DNA of 64,000 nt, taken from a bacterium (GTDB lineage Bacteria; UBP6; UBA1177). The notes under the pieces were generated by a model that saw only the letters and a list, made by a program, of their open reading frames with translations, did not search any database and had not been told where the DNA came from. Location: positions 1 to 64,000 of the forward strand of contig JAFYIZ010000028.1 of assembly GCA_017538365.1 (NCBI GenBank), in the 5' to 3' direction. Position 1 is the first letter of the stretch. Every line of letters starts with the position of its first letter. A program made the position numbers and the translations under genes. Positions 55,257 through 63,357 of this stretch are shown in pieces.

Positions 55257-56213
55257 TTAATTCCCCTTCAATCCTTTAAGTTTGTTGTCAAGTCTTTTTT
55301 CCATTTCCTTTGCCGCGAAAAATCCCATTTTTTTGAGAAGGTAATCGCGTGCTATAGCTTCCATGAGCGAGCTTAAATTCGAGCCGTTGCGTACCGGAAT
55401 TATGTAGTAGGCCTTTTTCACGCCCAGGATTTCGTAGTAGTTTATTTTGTCGCCGACGCGCTCATAGTCGAATTTGTGGATCTCTTCCCACGAAACCAAG
55501 CGTACGACGCAGTCGATCTCCTTTTCGGAATCGACCGAGGTTATTCCGAACATCTGCTGCAGATCGACAAGTCCGATTCCGCGTATTTCGATGAAGTTGC
55601 GCCCGATCTCGTTGCAGCTTCCGATAAGTCTGTTGGGCGAGAGGCGCTTGATTTCGACAAAGTCGTCGGCAATCAGTTTGTGACCGCGCATGACAAGATC
55701 CAAACTTGTTTCGCTTTTTCCGACTCCGCTTTCACCCATGATGAGCATTCCGACACTTAAAACGTCGATAAGCTGCGCGTGAAGCGAGACTGTCGGAGCA
55801 AGTGCCGTGTTCAGAATATCTCTCACATAGTCGGTGAAAACGCTTGAAATCATCGATGTCGACATCAGCGGAACATTGTATTTGCGGGCTATTTCCTTGA
55901 ACTGATCCGTCGGTTTTTCAGGGTAGGTGAAAATAACGAGGATCGGTTTTTCCTTGAGAAAAGTTTCCGACATTTTGAGCTGATCTTCCGTAGGCAGGGT
56001 GCGGAGATAGTCCATTTCGCTCTTTCCGAAAAGCTGGATTCTGTTTTTGTAGAGGTGTGCTACAAAACCTGCGATCGAAAGACCGACGACCTGAACTTTG
56101 CTTTCGGTAAGTTCGATTTTTTTCATTTCGTCTTCGCTCATGTTTTCGAGCGAAAGATCAAGCTGAGTATTTTTCAGCAGTTCGTAAAGAGTGTAAAAAG
56201 CGGGTCCCGGCAT
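55257..56213 (-). CDS. hprK: HPr kinase/phosphorylase
   Basis: The 318-residue protein has an N-terminal HprK domain and a C-terminal P-loop kinase. The P-loop is GESGVGKSE near residue 160, followed by LIADDFVEI and the signature IEIRGIGLVDLQQMFG. It phosphorylates and dephosphorylates Ser46 of HPr. No ribosome binding site precedes ATG 56213, 17 bp after pheS, but the N-terminus fits family members. The final stretch is longer and more basic than usual (MEKRLDNKLKGLKGN). Confidence 0.95.
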   Translation of the reverse strand: MPGPAFYTLYELLKNTQLDLSLENMSEDEMKKIELTESKVQVVGLSIAGFVAHLYKNRIQLFGKSEMDYLRTLPTEDQLKMSETFLKEKPILVIFTYPEKPTDQFKEIARKYNVPLMSTSMISSVFTDYVRDILNTALAPTVSLHAQLIDVLSVGMLIMGESGVGKSETSLDLVMRGHKLIADDFVEIKRLSPNRLIGSCNEIGRNFIEIRGIGLVDLQQMFGITSVDSEKEIDCVVRLVSWEEIHKFDYERVGDKINYYEILGVKKAYYIIPVRNGSNLSSLMEAIARDYLLKKMGFFAAKEMEKRLDNKLKGLKGN

Positions 56214-56229
56214 GGCTAAAAATGTTCAG

Positions 56230-57246
56230 TTAGAATTGTTTAAGGAAACGCAGATCGCCTGCATGGAAATGGCGGATGTCGTCAATTCCGTATTTCATCA
56301 TAGTAAGTCTTTCGATACCGCCGCCGAATGCAAAGCCCGAATAGATTTCAGGGTCGATTCCGCAGTTTTTCAAAACCTGCGGGTGGATCATTCCGCAGCC
56401 CAGATATTCGATCCAGCCTGTCTGTTTGCATACGCTGCAGCCTTTGCCTTTGCAGATTCTGCATTTGAAATCAAGTTCGAAACCGGGTTCGACGAAGGGG
56501 AAGAAGGAAGGTCTGAGTCTGATTTCGACATCTTCTCCGAAAATGCTCGAAATGATCTGTTTCAGTGTGAAAATAAGGTGCGAAACGGTGATTCCCTTGT
56601 CAACGACCAAGCCTTCGCACTGATGGAACGAGTGTTCGTGGCTCGCGTCGACCGCTTCGTTTCTGTATGTTTTGCCGGGGCAGACGAATTTGATGGGAGG
56701 TTTTTTCGCGAGCATTCCGCGGATCTGTACAGGGGAGGTCTGGCTGCGGAGAAGTTTTCCGTTCTTAAGCCAGAAAGTGTCCTGCGAATCTCTTGCCGGA
56801 TGATCTTCGGGAATATTGAGCGCGTTGAAGTTGTAGTATTCTTCTTCCATCTCTGGGCCGTCAAGAATATCGAAACCCATTGAAATGAAAAGGTCTTCAA
56901 GTTCTTTTCTGACGATCGAAAGCGGGTGGATGGAACCCTGGACCGGCGTTTCAGGCCAGGAAATATCGCTCCATTCGTTCTCGACTTTCGCATTTATCTC
57001 AGCAACTTCGAGCTCTTTTGCCTTTTTTGCGATAGCCGCTTCAAAATCGTTTTTGACGTTGTTGATGAGCTGGCCGACTTCCTTTCTCGCTTCGGCCTGA
57101 AGGTCTTTCATGTCCTTCATCAGAGTGGTGAACTCTCCTTTTTTGCCGAGAATGGCAACTCTGAGCTGCTCAAGCGCCTCTTTTTTATTGATCTCGCTTA
57201 TCTTTTCGCTGAAACTCTTCTGCAGAGCTTCTATCTTTTCTTTCAT
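56230..57246 (-). CDS. pheS: Phenylalanine-tRNA ligase alpha subunit
   Basis: The 338-residue protein is a complete PheS: N-terminal coiled-coil arm, motif 2 (CPGKTYRNEAVDASHEHSFHQ), FVEPGFELDF and motif 3 (GFAFGGGIERLTMMKYGIDD). A Cys-rich insertion, CRICKGKGCSVCKQTGW, probably binds zinc and is found in some bacterial PheS. Of the neighbouring ATGs, 57246 has the best spacing to GGAG; 57249 is the alternative. pheT does not follow, and the partner beta subunit must be encoded elsewhere. The gene heads the run leading into hprK. Confidence 0.95.
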   Translation of the reverse strand: MKEKIEALQKSFSEKISEINKKEALEQLRVAILGKKGEFTTLMKDMKDLQAEARKEVGQLINNVKNDFEAAIAKKAKELEVAEINAKVENEWSDISWPETPVQGSIHPLSIVRKELEDLFISMGFDILDGPEMEEEYYNFNALNIPEDHPARDSQDTFWLKNGKLLRSQTSPVQIRGMLAKKPPIKFVCPGKTYRNEAVDASHEHSFHQCEGLVVDKGITVSHLIFTLKQIISSIFGEDVEIRLRPSFFPFVEPGFELDFKCRICKGKGCSVCKQTGWIEYLGCGMIHPQVLKNCGIDPEIYSGFAFGGGIERLTMMKYGIDDIRHFHAGDLRFLKQF

Positions 57247-57306
57247 CATGACTCCCACCTATAAAATTTAAAAAAACAATTAAAATTGTGCCTCGCACGG
57301 GCGGGA

Positions 57307-57334
57307 ACTTTACTGATAAATGAAAAATTTTCAA
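57307..57334 (-). promoter_or_regulatory. Promoter for pheS and the PTS operon
   Basis: On the minus strand: TTGAAA (57329-57334), a 16-bp spacer, TAAAGT (57307-57312), then TCCCGCCC. The roughly 60-bp leader contains a weak ACAAT/ATTGT stem followed by seven T. Confidence 0.55.
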
Positions 57335-57361
57335 GGATAACTAAATTTTTTTATAATTTTG

Positions 57362-57370
57362 TGCTATAAG
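57362..57370 (+). promoter_or_regulatory. Extended -10 for the PPDK-related gene
   Basis: TG-C-TATAAG (57362-57370) is an extended -10, with no -35 match at 16-18 bp. It is followed by CGCCTG and six T, the pattern seen at other promoters here. Confidence 0.45.
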
Positions 57371-57431
57371 CGCCTGTTTTTTGTTGATTGAAGTGTTTTT
57401 GGAAAAATTTTTATAGATTTTGGAGGTTTTT

Positions 57432-60400
57432 ATGTCTGGCGTTATCAAAACTTCGGAGGCTTTGAAAGTCAATCTGGCCGAAACTTTTGTTGCGGGTTAC
57501 GAATTTTCCGAGCAGGAAAAATTCATTCTGAGCGCAGTTGAAAAGCATCCGCTTCTTGAAAAGAGGATGAGGACTTTCTTTCTAGAGCTCAACCATCCGT
57601 TTCCCAATTTTACCGAGGTAATCGAGGCTTACCGCTGGATCACGCTTGAAAATATGTGGGTTTTCGCTGATCTTGAAGAGAGCGACAAGCTGCTGAAACT
57701 TCTCGGTGACTATTTCATGCAGATTTTCTCGCAGAAGCTCGATATTCCGCAGCGCAACAGGCTCCGTCAGACTATTTTCAACGTCCTTGAACTCCTCTAT
57801 AAAATTCTGCAGAGCAGCAAAATTTCGGACGAAGTTTTCAATTCTTATCTTGATATAACCGAAACGGTTCTTGCCGACGGCAATCCTGGGCTTATGGAAG
57901 CGTCGAGTTCGCTCAAAAAATATGTTGCCGAAATCTGCAAGGATGAGCGTTTCAGTGCCAGAATCTTCAAAATGCTCAAGCGCGTAATGACCATAAATCT
58001 GGACTACTGGAAAAATGTCGAATCGTTCTCAGACTGGCTTGAAAAGAGGACTATCGAACACGGCGACGAGGCGCTGGAAATCGAAAACGCGATACTTTCG
58101 CAGTTTCCGCCGGAGCTTTTCACTGAGTGCGAAGAGGGAATTGAAAAGGCTGAAAAGTGCGAAGACTTCTTCAAACTGCCCGATTACACGTTTTTTACCG
58201 ACAGATTCCGCAACACGATCGACTTTATTCCGACACCGATATGCAAAATCTACTACATTTTCTATCTGCTTGATTTTTCGTCTATGGAAAGTCTGCGCGA
58301 ATACCTTCTTTTCGACCTCAACAGAACTCTGAAGATAGTTTCGATCGACGATGCGGGCGAGGCAAAACGCTTTATAACGCGCATGTTCGACTTTTTTAAA
58401 CCCGTCAGAGAGCTTTTCCAGAGCGCGATTCTCGATTGTGTGAAAACGCTCGGAAAAGAGATTGTAAAACGCGGCAGCGCGGCAATCTGCGACCACTTTT
58501 TTGATGCAGTCATCCGCTTCGGATTCGTTTATCCCGAACTTAAAGGTGTAAACTCCGACTGGCAGATGATAGTCGACAAAAACCACGTCAAAAACATAAG
58601 GACATGGCTTGAAATAATCGAAGTGAACCCCTCGAAAAGCACGAAACTTCTGTCGGCTCTTCTTGTAAATCTGAGGATCGGCGGCGTTTTTATCTCCGAT
58701 ACCGACCTTTTCCAGAGTGATGTTACGAAGTTTTTGAACAGCCAGATCGCGCCGGCTTACCACATCGCGCGCCAGATCGCAGTTCTCTTCCCGGTTTACT
58801 TCAACGAGATCGGTGCTGAGGGCGAGCTTAGAAAAATTTCGACTGCGATTGACGAAATATGCCACAGAAAGGATCTGCTCACTCACTTTTTGAGAAAGCA
58901 GATTCACGCAGAGAGCAACAACACCCACATCCAGCTTGCAAAAGATGTCTTCATTTTCTGGCTCACCGGCAAAAAGGAACACCTTCAGAACAAGATTCCG
59001 AACGAAATTTACGAAACTCTCGAGCCGTCCGGCGAAATGTACGAAGGTCTGCACGAAGTCGCCCGTTTCGTAACGAGCAGGGTAAGAGGCGACTACGAAG
59101 CTCTTTTCACGATGAAACCTGCGGAAGTCGAGAAGATCATCGCCGATTTCGGAGCAGGTCATGAAGTCGAGCAGAAAAAAGTCGGATACCTTTTCAACAT
59201 TTATCTGCTTCTCAAGGAAAAATATTATCTCAATCCAGGCGATATTGCGAAAAAACTTAAGAAAATCACATATATACATCAGGCGACTATTGACGAGTTC
59301 GAGGCTGCAATGACTGCCGAGGACTGGAAAAGCGCAGTCAGAATCGCTTTCAAAATCATGTCCGCCCTCAAAAAGACGGTTCTTTCGGAAGAGCAGACCG
59401 AAGGAGTCGAAAACATCTACTACAAACGCCATATCGCAATCGGAATTCCTTCGATGTACGGCGAATACAGAGAGCCTAAATTCGAGGCTCTGGGCATGAT
59501 TTACAGGATGGAGCAGCTTGTTTCGACGATGGTTGAAAAGCTGGTTTCAACTACAAAACTTCCTTATATTTCAGCCGACAATCTGCGTGAGACCTGCGAA
59601 ATTCTCGAACTTTTCAGAGAAGGTCTGGAGCTCGGCGGTATCACGAGTGAAAATTTCAATTCCGACCTCAAGATGCTTGAATACAGCCTGGTTTCCTCAA
59701 GTTTCTCGCTGCATCAGTACACCAACATTTTCGAATTCTTTGCTGAGGATTTGAGCAAGATCGTTTACGACTACTTCCTCGGAATCCACGATTCGAACCT
59801 CAAAATCGTCCTTGAACAGTACATTGAAAAGCACAATCTCACCGTTTCATCGGAAAAGGACAAAGAGAAGATTATCCACAAGAAAAGCGAGGAATTCTAC
59901 CGCGACATCATTTCGTCGTCATTCCTCATGCAGCAGATCGACAGCCTGATAAACTACCTTCTTTCGATTCTGCACGGCATACCGAAGAGCCTGACGCAGG
60001 AAGATATCCACATGATAATGACCTACAAGCGCAAATCGATAATTTCAGAAATCGACAAGAAGGATGACGAGCTCGACAACCAGGTTTTCTTCGGTGCGAA
60101 AGGGTATTTCCTGAAAAGAATCAAAGAGTACGGAATGCCGGTTCCGCACGGATTCATCCTTACGACCGAGCTTTTCAGACGCCGCGAAGCGCTCATGAAA
60201 CACCCCGAAATCGAGAAGGAAATTTATACGACGATATCAGATGAACTTGGCATTCTCGAGGAAAAAACGGGACTCCAGTACGGCAACCCGAACAATCCGC
60301 TCATGCTGTCGGTCAGAAGCGGTTCGGCAATGTCGATGCCCGGCGCGATGAACACTTTCCTCAATGTCGGAATGAACGACGAATTTGTCGAACAGCTCGC

Positions 60401-61514
60401 AAAAAGGGAAAATTACGGCTGGACTTCTTGGGACTGCTACAGACGGCTGATCCAGACCTGGGGCATGAATTTCGGTATCGACCGCGACTTGTTTGATGCA
60501 GTCATCGCCGATTTCAAAAAGGTTTACAAAGTCGAGAAAAAGATCGGTTTCAAGCCTGAAGTCATGAAACTTGTAGCCAAAGAATACATGAAGATTCTTG
60601 AAAGCCAGAAAGTGAAATTCGAGCAGAATCTCCACAAACAGCTTTTCACTTCGATCCACGCGGTTTTCGATTCGTGGAATTCGCGCCGTGCCCTTGTTTA
60701 CCGCGACAAACTCCACATTGCAAGCGAGTGGGGAACTGCGGTCATCGTTCAGAAAATGGTGCTCGGAAACATCAACTACGACTCCGGAACGGGTGTTGTT
60801 TTCACGCGGGAACCCAACGGCAGAGGCAGAAAGGTATGTCTTTACGGCGATTTCGTAATGTGTTCGCAGGGTGAAGACATCGTCGGCGGTCTTGTTCACC
60901 CGTATCCGGTTTCGGAAAAGCAGAGACTTGAGATGAAAAACGCGCCTGATATCAGTATGGAAAAAGATTTTCCTGAAATATATTCGGCACTTAACGATAT
61001 TTCAGTCGAACTTATCAACAAGCGCGGTTTCGGCCATCAGGAGATTGAATTCACCTTTGAAACCTCGAAAAAACAGGATCTTCACATTCTCCAGATCCGT
61101 TCGTACCACCAGAACGACCTCATGCAGGAAGAGCTTGTTCCCGACAATCTGCCGCTGATAGGCGAGGGAACCGGCATCGGAAACAACGTCCTCACCGGAA
61201 GAGTCGTCTTCTCGATGGAAGACATCGAAAAATGCAAAAAACTCTATCCCGGCGAAAAGATCATCGTTATGCGTCCCGACACCGTCAGTGACGATATCGA
61301 CATGATTTTCGAAGCCGACGGACTGGTCACATCCCGCGGCGGAGCAACATCCCACGCGGCTGTTACGGCGGTCCGTCTCGGCAAAATCGGTGTCGTCAAC
61401 TGTAAATCCCTCACCTTGGATGAAGTCAACAAAACCTTCACATTCGGCGGCGAAACTAAAAACGTTCTCTGCACACTCACTATCGATGGCAGACGCGGAT
61501 TCATTTACGGGTAG
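57432..61514 (+). CDS. Giant PPDK-related protein: unknown helical N-terminus + ATP-grasp + phosphohistidine domain
   Basis: The 1360-residue protein ends like pyruvate phosphate dikinase: ATP-grasp from about residue 885 (FFGAKGYFLKRIKEYG, LSVRSGSAMSMPGAMNTFLN, NYDSGTGVVFTREPNG, CSQGEDIVGG, HQEIEF) and a phosphohistidine swivel near residue 1300 (VTSRGGATSHAAV). The roughly 350-residue PEP/pyruvate barrel is absent. Residues 1-880 are largely helical by composition and not recognised. It may autophosphorylate a His with ATP and pass phosphate to an unknown acceptor, as in glucan-water dikinases or rifampicin phosphotransferases; this is inference. GGAGG at 57422-57426 sets ATG 57432. Confidence 0.85.
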   Translation: MSGVIKTSEALKVNLAETFVAGYEFSEQEKFILSAVEKHPLLEKRMRTFFLELNHPFPNFTEVIEAYRWITLENMWVFADLEESDKLLKLLGDYFMQIFSQKLDIPQRNRLRQTIFNVLELLYKILQSSKISDEVFNSYLDITETVLADGNPGLMEASSSLKKYVAEICKDERFSARIFKMLKRVMTINLDYWKNVESFSDWLEKRTIEHGDEALEIENAILSQFPPELFTECEEGIEKAEKCEDFFKLPDYTFFTDRFRNTIDFIPTPICKIYYIFYLLDFSSMESLREYLLFDLNRTLKIVSIDDAGEAKRFITRMFDFFKPVRELFQSAILDCVKTLGKEIVKRGSAAICDHFFDAVIRFGFVYPELKGVNSDWQMIVDKNHVKNIRTWLEIIEVNPSKSTKLLSALLVNLRIGGVFISDTDLFQSDVTKFLNSQIAPAYHIARQIAVLFPVYFNEIGAEGELRKISTAIDEICHRKDLLTHFLRKQIHAESNNTHIQLAKDVFIFWLTGKKEHLQNKIPNEIYETLEPSGEMYEGLHEVARFVTSRVRGDYEALFTMKPAEVEKIIADFGAGHEVEQKKVGYLFNIYLLLKEKYYLNPGDIAKKLKKITYIHQATIDEFEAAMTAEDWKSAVRIAFKIMSALKKTVLSEEQTEGVENIYYKRHIAIGIPSMYGEYREPKFEALGMIYRMEQLVSTMVEKLVSTTKLPYISADNLRETCEILELFREGLELGGITSENFNSDLKMLEYSLVSSSFSLHQYTNIFEFFAEDLSKIVYDYFLGIHDSNLKIVLEQYIEKHNLTVSSEKDKEKIIHKKSEEFYRDIISSSFLMQQIDSLINYLLSILHGIPKSLTQEDIHMIMTYKRKSIISEIDKKDDELDNQVFFGAKGYFLKRIKEYGMPVPHGFILTTELFRRREALMKHPEIEKEIYTTISDELGILEEKTGLQYGNPNNPLMLSVRSGSAMSMPGAMNTFLNVGMNDEFVEQLAKRENYGWTSWDCYRRLIQTWGMNFGIDRDLFDAVIADFKKVYKVEKKIGFKPEVMKLVAKEYMKILESQKVKFEQNLHKQLFTSIHAVFDSWNSRRALVYRDKLHIASEWGTAVIVQKMVLGNINYDSGTGVVFTREPNGRGRKVCLYGDFVMCSQGEDIVGGLVHPYPVSEKQRLEMKNAPDISMEKDFPEIYSALNDISVELINKRGFGHQEIEFTFETSKKQDLHILQIRSYHQNDLMQEELVPDNLPLIGEGTGIGNNVLTGRVVFSMEDIEKCKKLYPGEKIIVMRPDTVSDDIDMIFEADGLVTSRGGATSHAAVTAVRLGKIGVVNCKSLTLDEVNKTFTFGGETKNVLCTLTIDGRRGFIYG

Positions 61515-61538
61515 TCTTTATTTTTTAGGAAAATTGAG

Positions 61539-61544
61539 TATAAT
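61539..61544 (+). promoter_or_regulatory. -10 element for the Asp-repeat lipoprotein
   Basis: A perfect TATAAT in AATTGAGTATAATAATGCG is followed by eight T. The only -35 at 16 bp is a poor TTTATT (61517-61522). Confidence 0.45.
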
Positions 61545-61578
61545 AATGCGTTTTTTTTGTATTTGCAGGAGATTTTTT

Positions 61579-62622
61579 ATGAAAAAGTTTTTGACTGTTG
61601 TATTTGTTATTATTGCTGCAATGATACTTGTTTCGTGCAGCGGTAAAAATCTTGACGATTTGATTGATGTTCCTGACACAGGCGATTCCGCTGATTCTTC
61701 CGCGACACCGGAACAAAATGACACCGATAATGGCGGTGATGCAAATGAAGACACTGCCGATTCGAATGATGATACCGGCGATTCGACGACTGACACCGGC
61801 GATTCAAATGCTGATACCGGTGATTCAACGACTGACACCGGCGATTCCGGCAACGAAAACGATGCAGACAGTGATTCCGATGATGTCGAAGTTTCGGATA
61901 TTGATATGTCGGATAACGATCAGGAAGAGTCAGGTGACGATGCAGATTCCTCAGATTCCGACAATGATAACGACAAAGATCCCGCAGATTCAGGTGATGA
62001 CAGCGATACCACGGATTCAGGTGACGACAAAGATCCCGCTGATTCCGGAGATGAGAGCGATCCCGCAGATTCAGGTGACGACAGCGATACCACCGATTCG
62101 GGTGATGATAACGATACCGATTCAGGCGAAAATCAGCAGAAATGCACTGAAATCACTCTCATTAATGCTGATCAACTCAGCTACAATAAAGAGTCTTCAA
62201 CTAGTCACGTATTCAAAACGACATACACTCCTAACACTGGTTCAAATGATAATTTATACATTAAAATTTTTGGTTCCTACACGGATAATTATTCCGATAA
62301 TTACTCGTTGGCTGGAACGAACTGGAAGGATGACAAAGGATATAACATGGCAAACGGAGTTTTCGTATATGTTTACGAAAACGAATACTGTGACTACAAC
62401 GGCAGCAACTGCTCCCATAGCAAAATGTACTTCCAGAGAAAGGGAAATGTCGATGTATCATCGATGCAAGTCAATAATTTCGGAACAAACATTTTTTACG
62501 CAGATCTTGACGGCGTAGAACTTGAAGAAGTCTCAATCAACGGTGCAAACCAATCAATACCCAAAGAAGGTGGAGAATGTCTTAAAATCAAGGATACAGA
62601 GGTTCATTATCAGTGGTATTAA
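61579..62622 (+). CDS. Lipoprotein with long Asp/Ser/Thr repeat stalk
   Basis: The 347-residue protein has a lipobox (AAMILVSC), then about 170 residues made almost only of Asp, Ser, Thr, Gly, Asn and Glu, including two tandem repeat blocks. A C-terminal domain of about 150 residues has Tyr- and Asn-rich beta-like sequence and three Cys. The stalk should be extended and strongly acidic, holding the C-terminal domain away from the membrane and perhaps binding cations. ATG 61579 is chosen because AGGAG lies 5-6 bp upstream and the signal begins there. I do not recognise the C-terminal domain. Confidence 0.82.
   Translation: MKKFLTVVFVIIAAMILVSCSGKNLDDLIDVPDTGDSADSSATPEQNDTDNGGDANEDTADSNDDTGDSTTDTGDSNADTGDSTTDTGDSGNENDADSDSDDVEVSDIDMSDNDQEESGDDADSSDSDNDNDKDPADSGDDSDTTDSGDDKDPADSGDESDPADSGDDSDTTDSGDDNDTDSGENQQKCTEITLINADQLSYNKESSTSHVFKTTYTPNTGSNDNLYIKIFGSYTDNYSDNYSLAGTNWKDDKGYNMANGVFVYVYENEYCDYNGSNCSHSKMYFQRKGNVDVSSMQVNNFGTNIFYADLDGVELEEVSINGANQSIPKEGGECLKIKDTEVHYQWY
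61771..61848 (+). repeat. 21-bp coding tandem repeat (DTGDSxx)
   Basis: Copies at 61771, 61792 and 61813 with a partial at 61834 encode DTGDSTT, DTGDSNA, DTGDSTT and DTGDS. Unit length is a multiple of three, so copy changes keep the frame. Confidence 0.85.
61978..62112 (+). repeat. 27-bp coding tandem repeat (DxxDSGDxx)
   Basis: Five 9-residue units: DPADSGDDS, DTTDSGDDK, DPADSGDES, DPADSGDDS and DTTDSGDDN. It alternates two unit types and keeps the reading frame. Confidence 0.85.
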
Positions 62623-62731
62623 AATCCGTTAAAATAAAAACCGCTTTCTAATCAAAAAAACTTCTTTTACAAAACACACACCATCACTTCTTAAAGATTC
62701 ACGCCATAAAAAATGTTTGTAACAGAATAAA

Positions 62732-62759
62732 ATTCAAGCCTTAAATCTAAAACTTGAAT
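62732..62759 (-). terminator. Weak terminator candidate after the tRNA genes
   Basis: On the minus strand, ATTCAAG (62753-62759) and CTTGAAT (62732-62738) form a 7-bp stem with a 14-base loop, followed by TTTATT. It is A+T-rich and therefore uncertain. The rest of 62623-62804 is A-rich, with nothing else I can identify. Confidence 0.3.
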
Positions 62760-62804
62760 CGGAAAAAATGAAAGGAAATAAAAAAGGAAGCCTCTTCGAT
62801 TTTC

Positions 62805-62879
62805 TGGCGACCCCTAGCGGATTCGAACCGCTGTTAGCGGCGTGAGAGGCCGCCGTCCTAACCGCTAGACGAAGGGGTC
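62805..62879 (-). tRNA. tRNA-Glu (CTC)
   Basis: A full cloverleaf: acceptor GACCCCT/AGGGGTC, anticodon stem GCGGC/GCCGC with loop CTCTCAC giving anticodon CTC, T-loop TTCGAAT, discriminator G and encoded CCA. The gene lies 14 bp after tRNA-Gln. Confidence 0.95.
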
Positions 62880-62893
62880 ATTGCATGAATAAG

Positions 62894-62967
62894 TGGATCC
62901 CGAACAAGGATTCGAACCTTGATTGACGGAGCCAGAATCCGTAGTCCTGCCATTGGACGATCCGGGA
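62894..62967 (-). tRNA. tRNA-Gln (CTG)
   Basis: Acceptor TCCCGGA/TTCGGGA (with U1-A72 and one G-U pair), anticodon stem ACGGA/TCCGT with loop TTCTGGC giving CTG, T-loop TTCGAAT and encoded CCA. The discriminator base is U rather than the more common G. It begins 10 bp after the stop of the upstream protein gene, so it is probably cotranscribed with it. Confidence 0.93.
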
Positions 62968-62977
62968 ACCTCATGCT

Positions 62978-63334
62978 TTATTTGAAGATTCTTGCGAAGA
63001 CTTTGTCATCCCAGCCGATGACGTAGATTTTGTGCCACGGTGCAGACTGTTTCAGGTTGTAGAAAACATGAACCCGATAATTCTCTTCGTTGGTGAGAAG
63101 CTCGTCTTTAACCGAACTGTCTCCCACGAAAAGTGCCTGAACCTGTTTTACTGAAGTATCGAAGTCTTTCATGAGCTGATACTTGTTGTCTCCGGTCTTA
63201 GTTGCCTGAGCCGGAAGATAGGCCAAAAACAAGTCTTTTGCAGAAATCCCAAAACTCAAAAGTGAAAGGACGATCAAAACGGCGGCTTTATAGCCAAAAT
63301 TTTTTTTAAAGTCAAGAAAAAATTTCATTTTCAC
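62978..63334 (-). CDS. Small exported protein of unknown function
   Basis: The 118-residue product has a basic N-terminus and a hydrophobic segment (AAVLIVLSLLSFGISA) that reads as a signal peptide or anchor. A compact domain of about 80 residues follows, without Cys. GTG 63334 is preferred because GGAG lies 8 bp upstream; ATG 63328 is the alternative. It follows the next upstream gene by 23 bp and is followed by tRNA-Gln after 10 bp. No family recognised. Confidence 0.7.
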   Translation of the reverse strand: MKMKFFLDFKKNFGYKAAVLIVLSLLSFGISAKDLFLAYLPAQATKTGDNKYQLMKDFDTSVKQVQALFVGDSSVKDELLTNEENYRVHVFYNLKQSAPWHKIYVIGWDDKVFARIFK

Positions 63335-63357
63335 GAAAAAATCTCCGTTTTCTTTAA

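Noticed and set aside
57247-57306. Attenuator leader for pheS
   Set aside because: There is no Phe-rich leader peptide, and the only stem before a T-run is five weak A/T-rich pairs (ACAAT/ATTGT).
58029-59432. 467-codon open frame opposite the PPDK-related gene
   Set aside because: It lies wholly inside a strongly supported gene, its translation is Phe/Val/Asp-rich shadow sequence without motifs, and it has no ribosome binding site or promoter.
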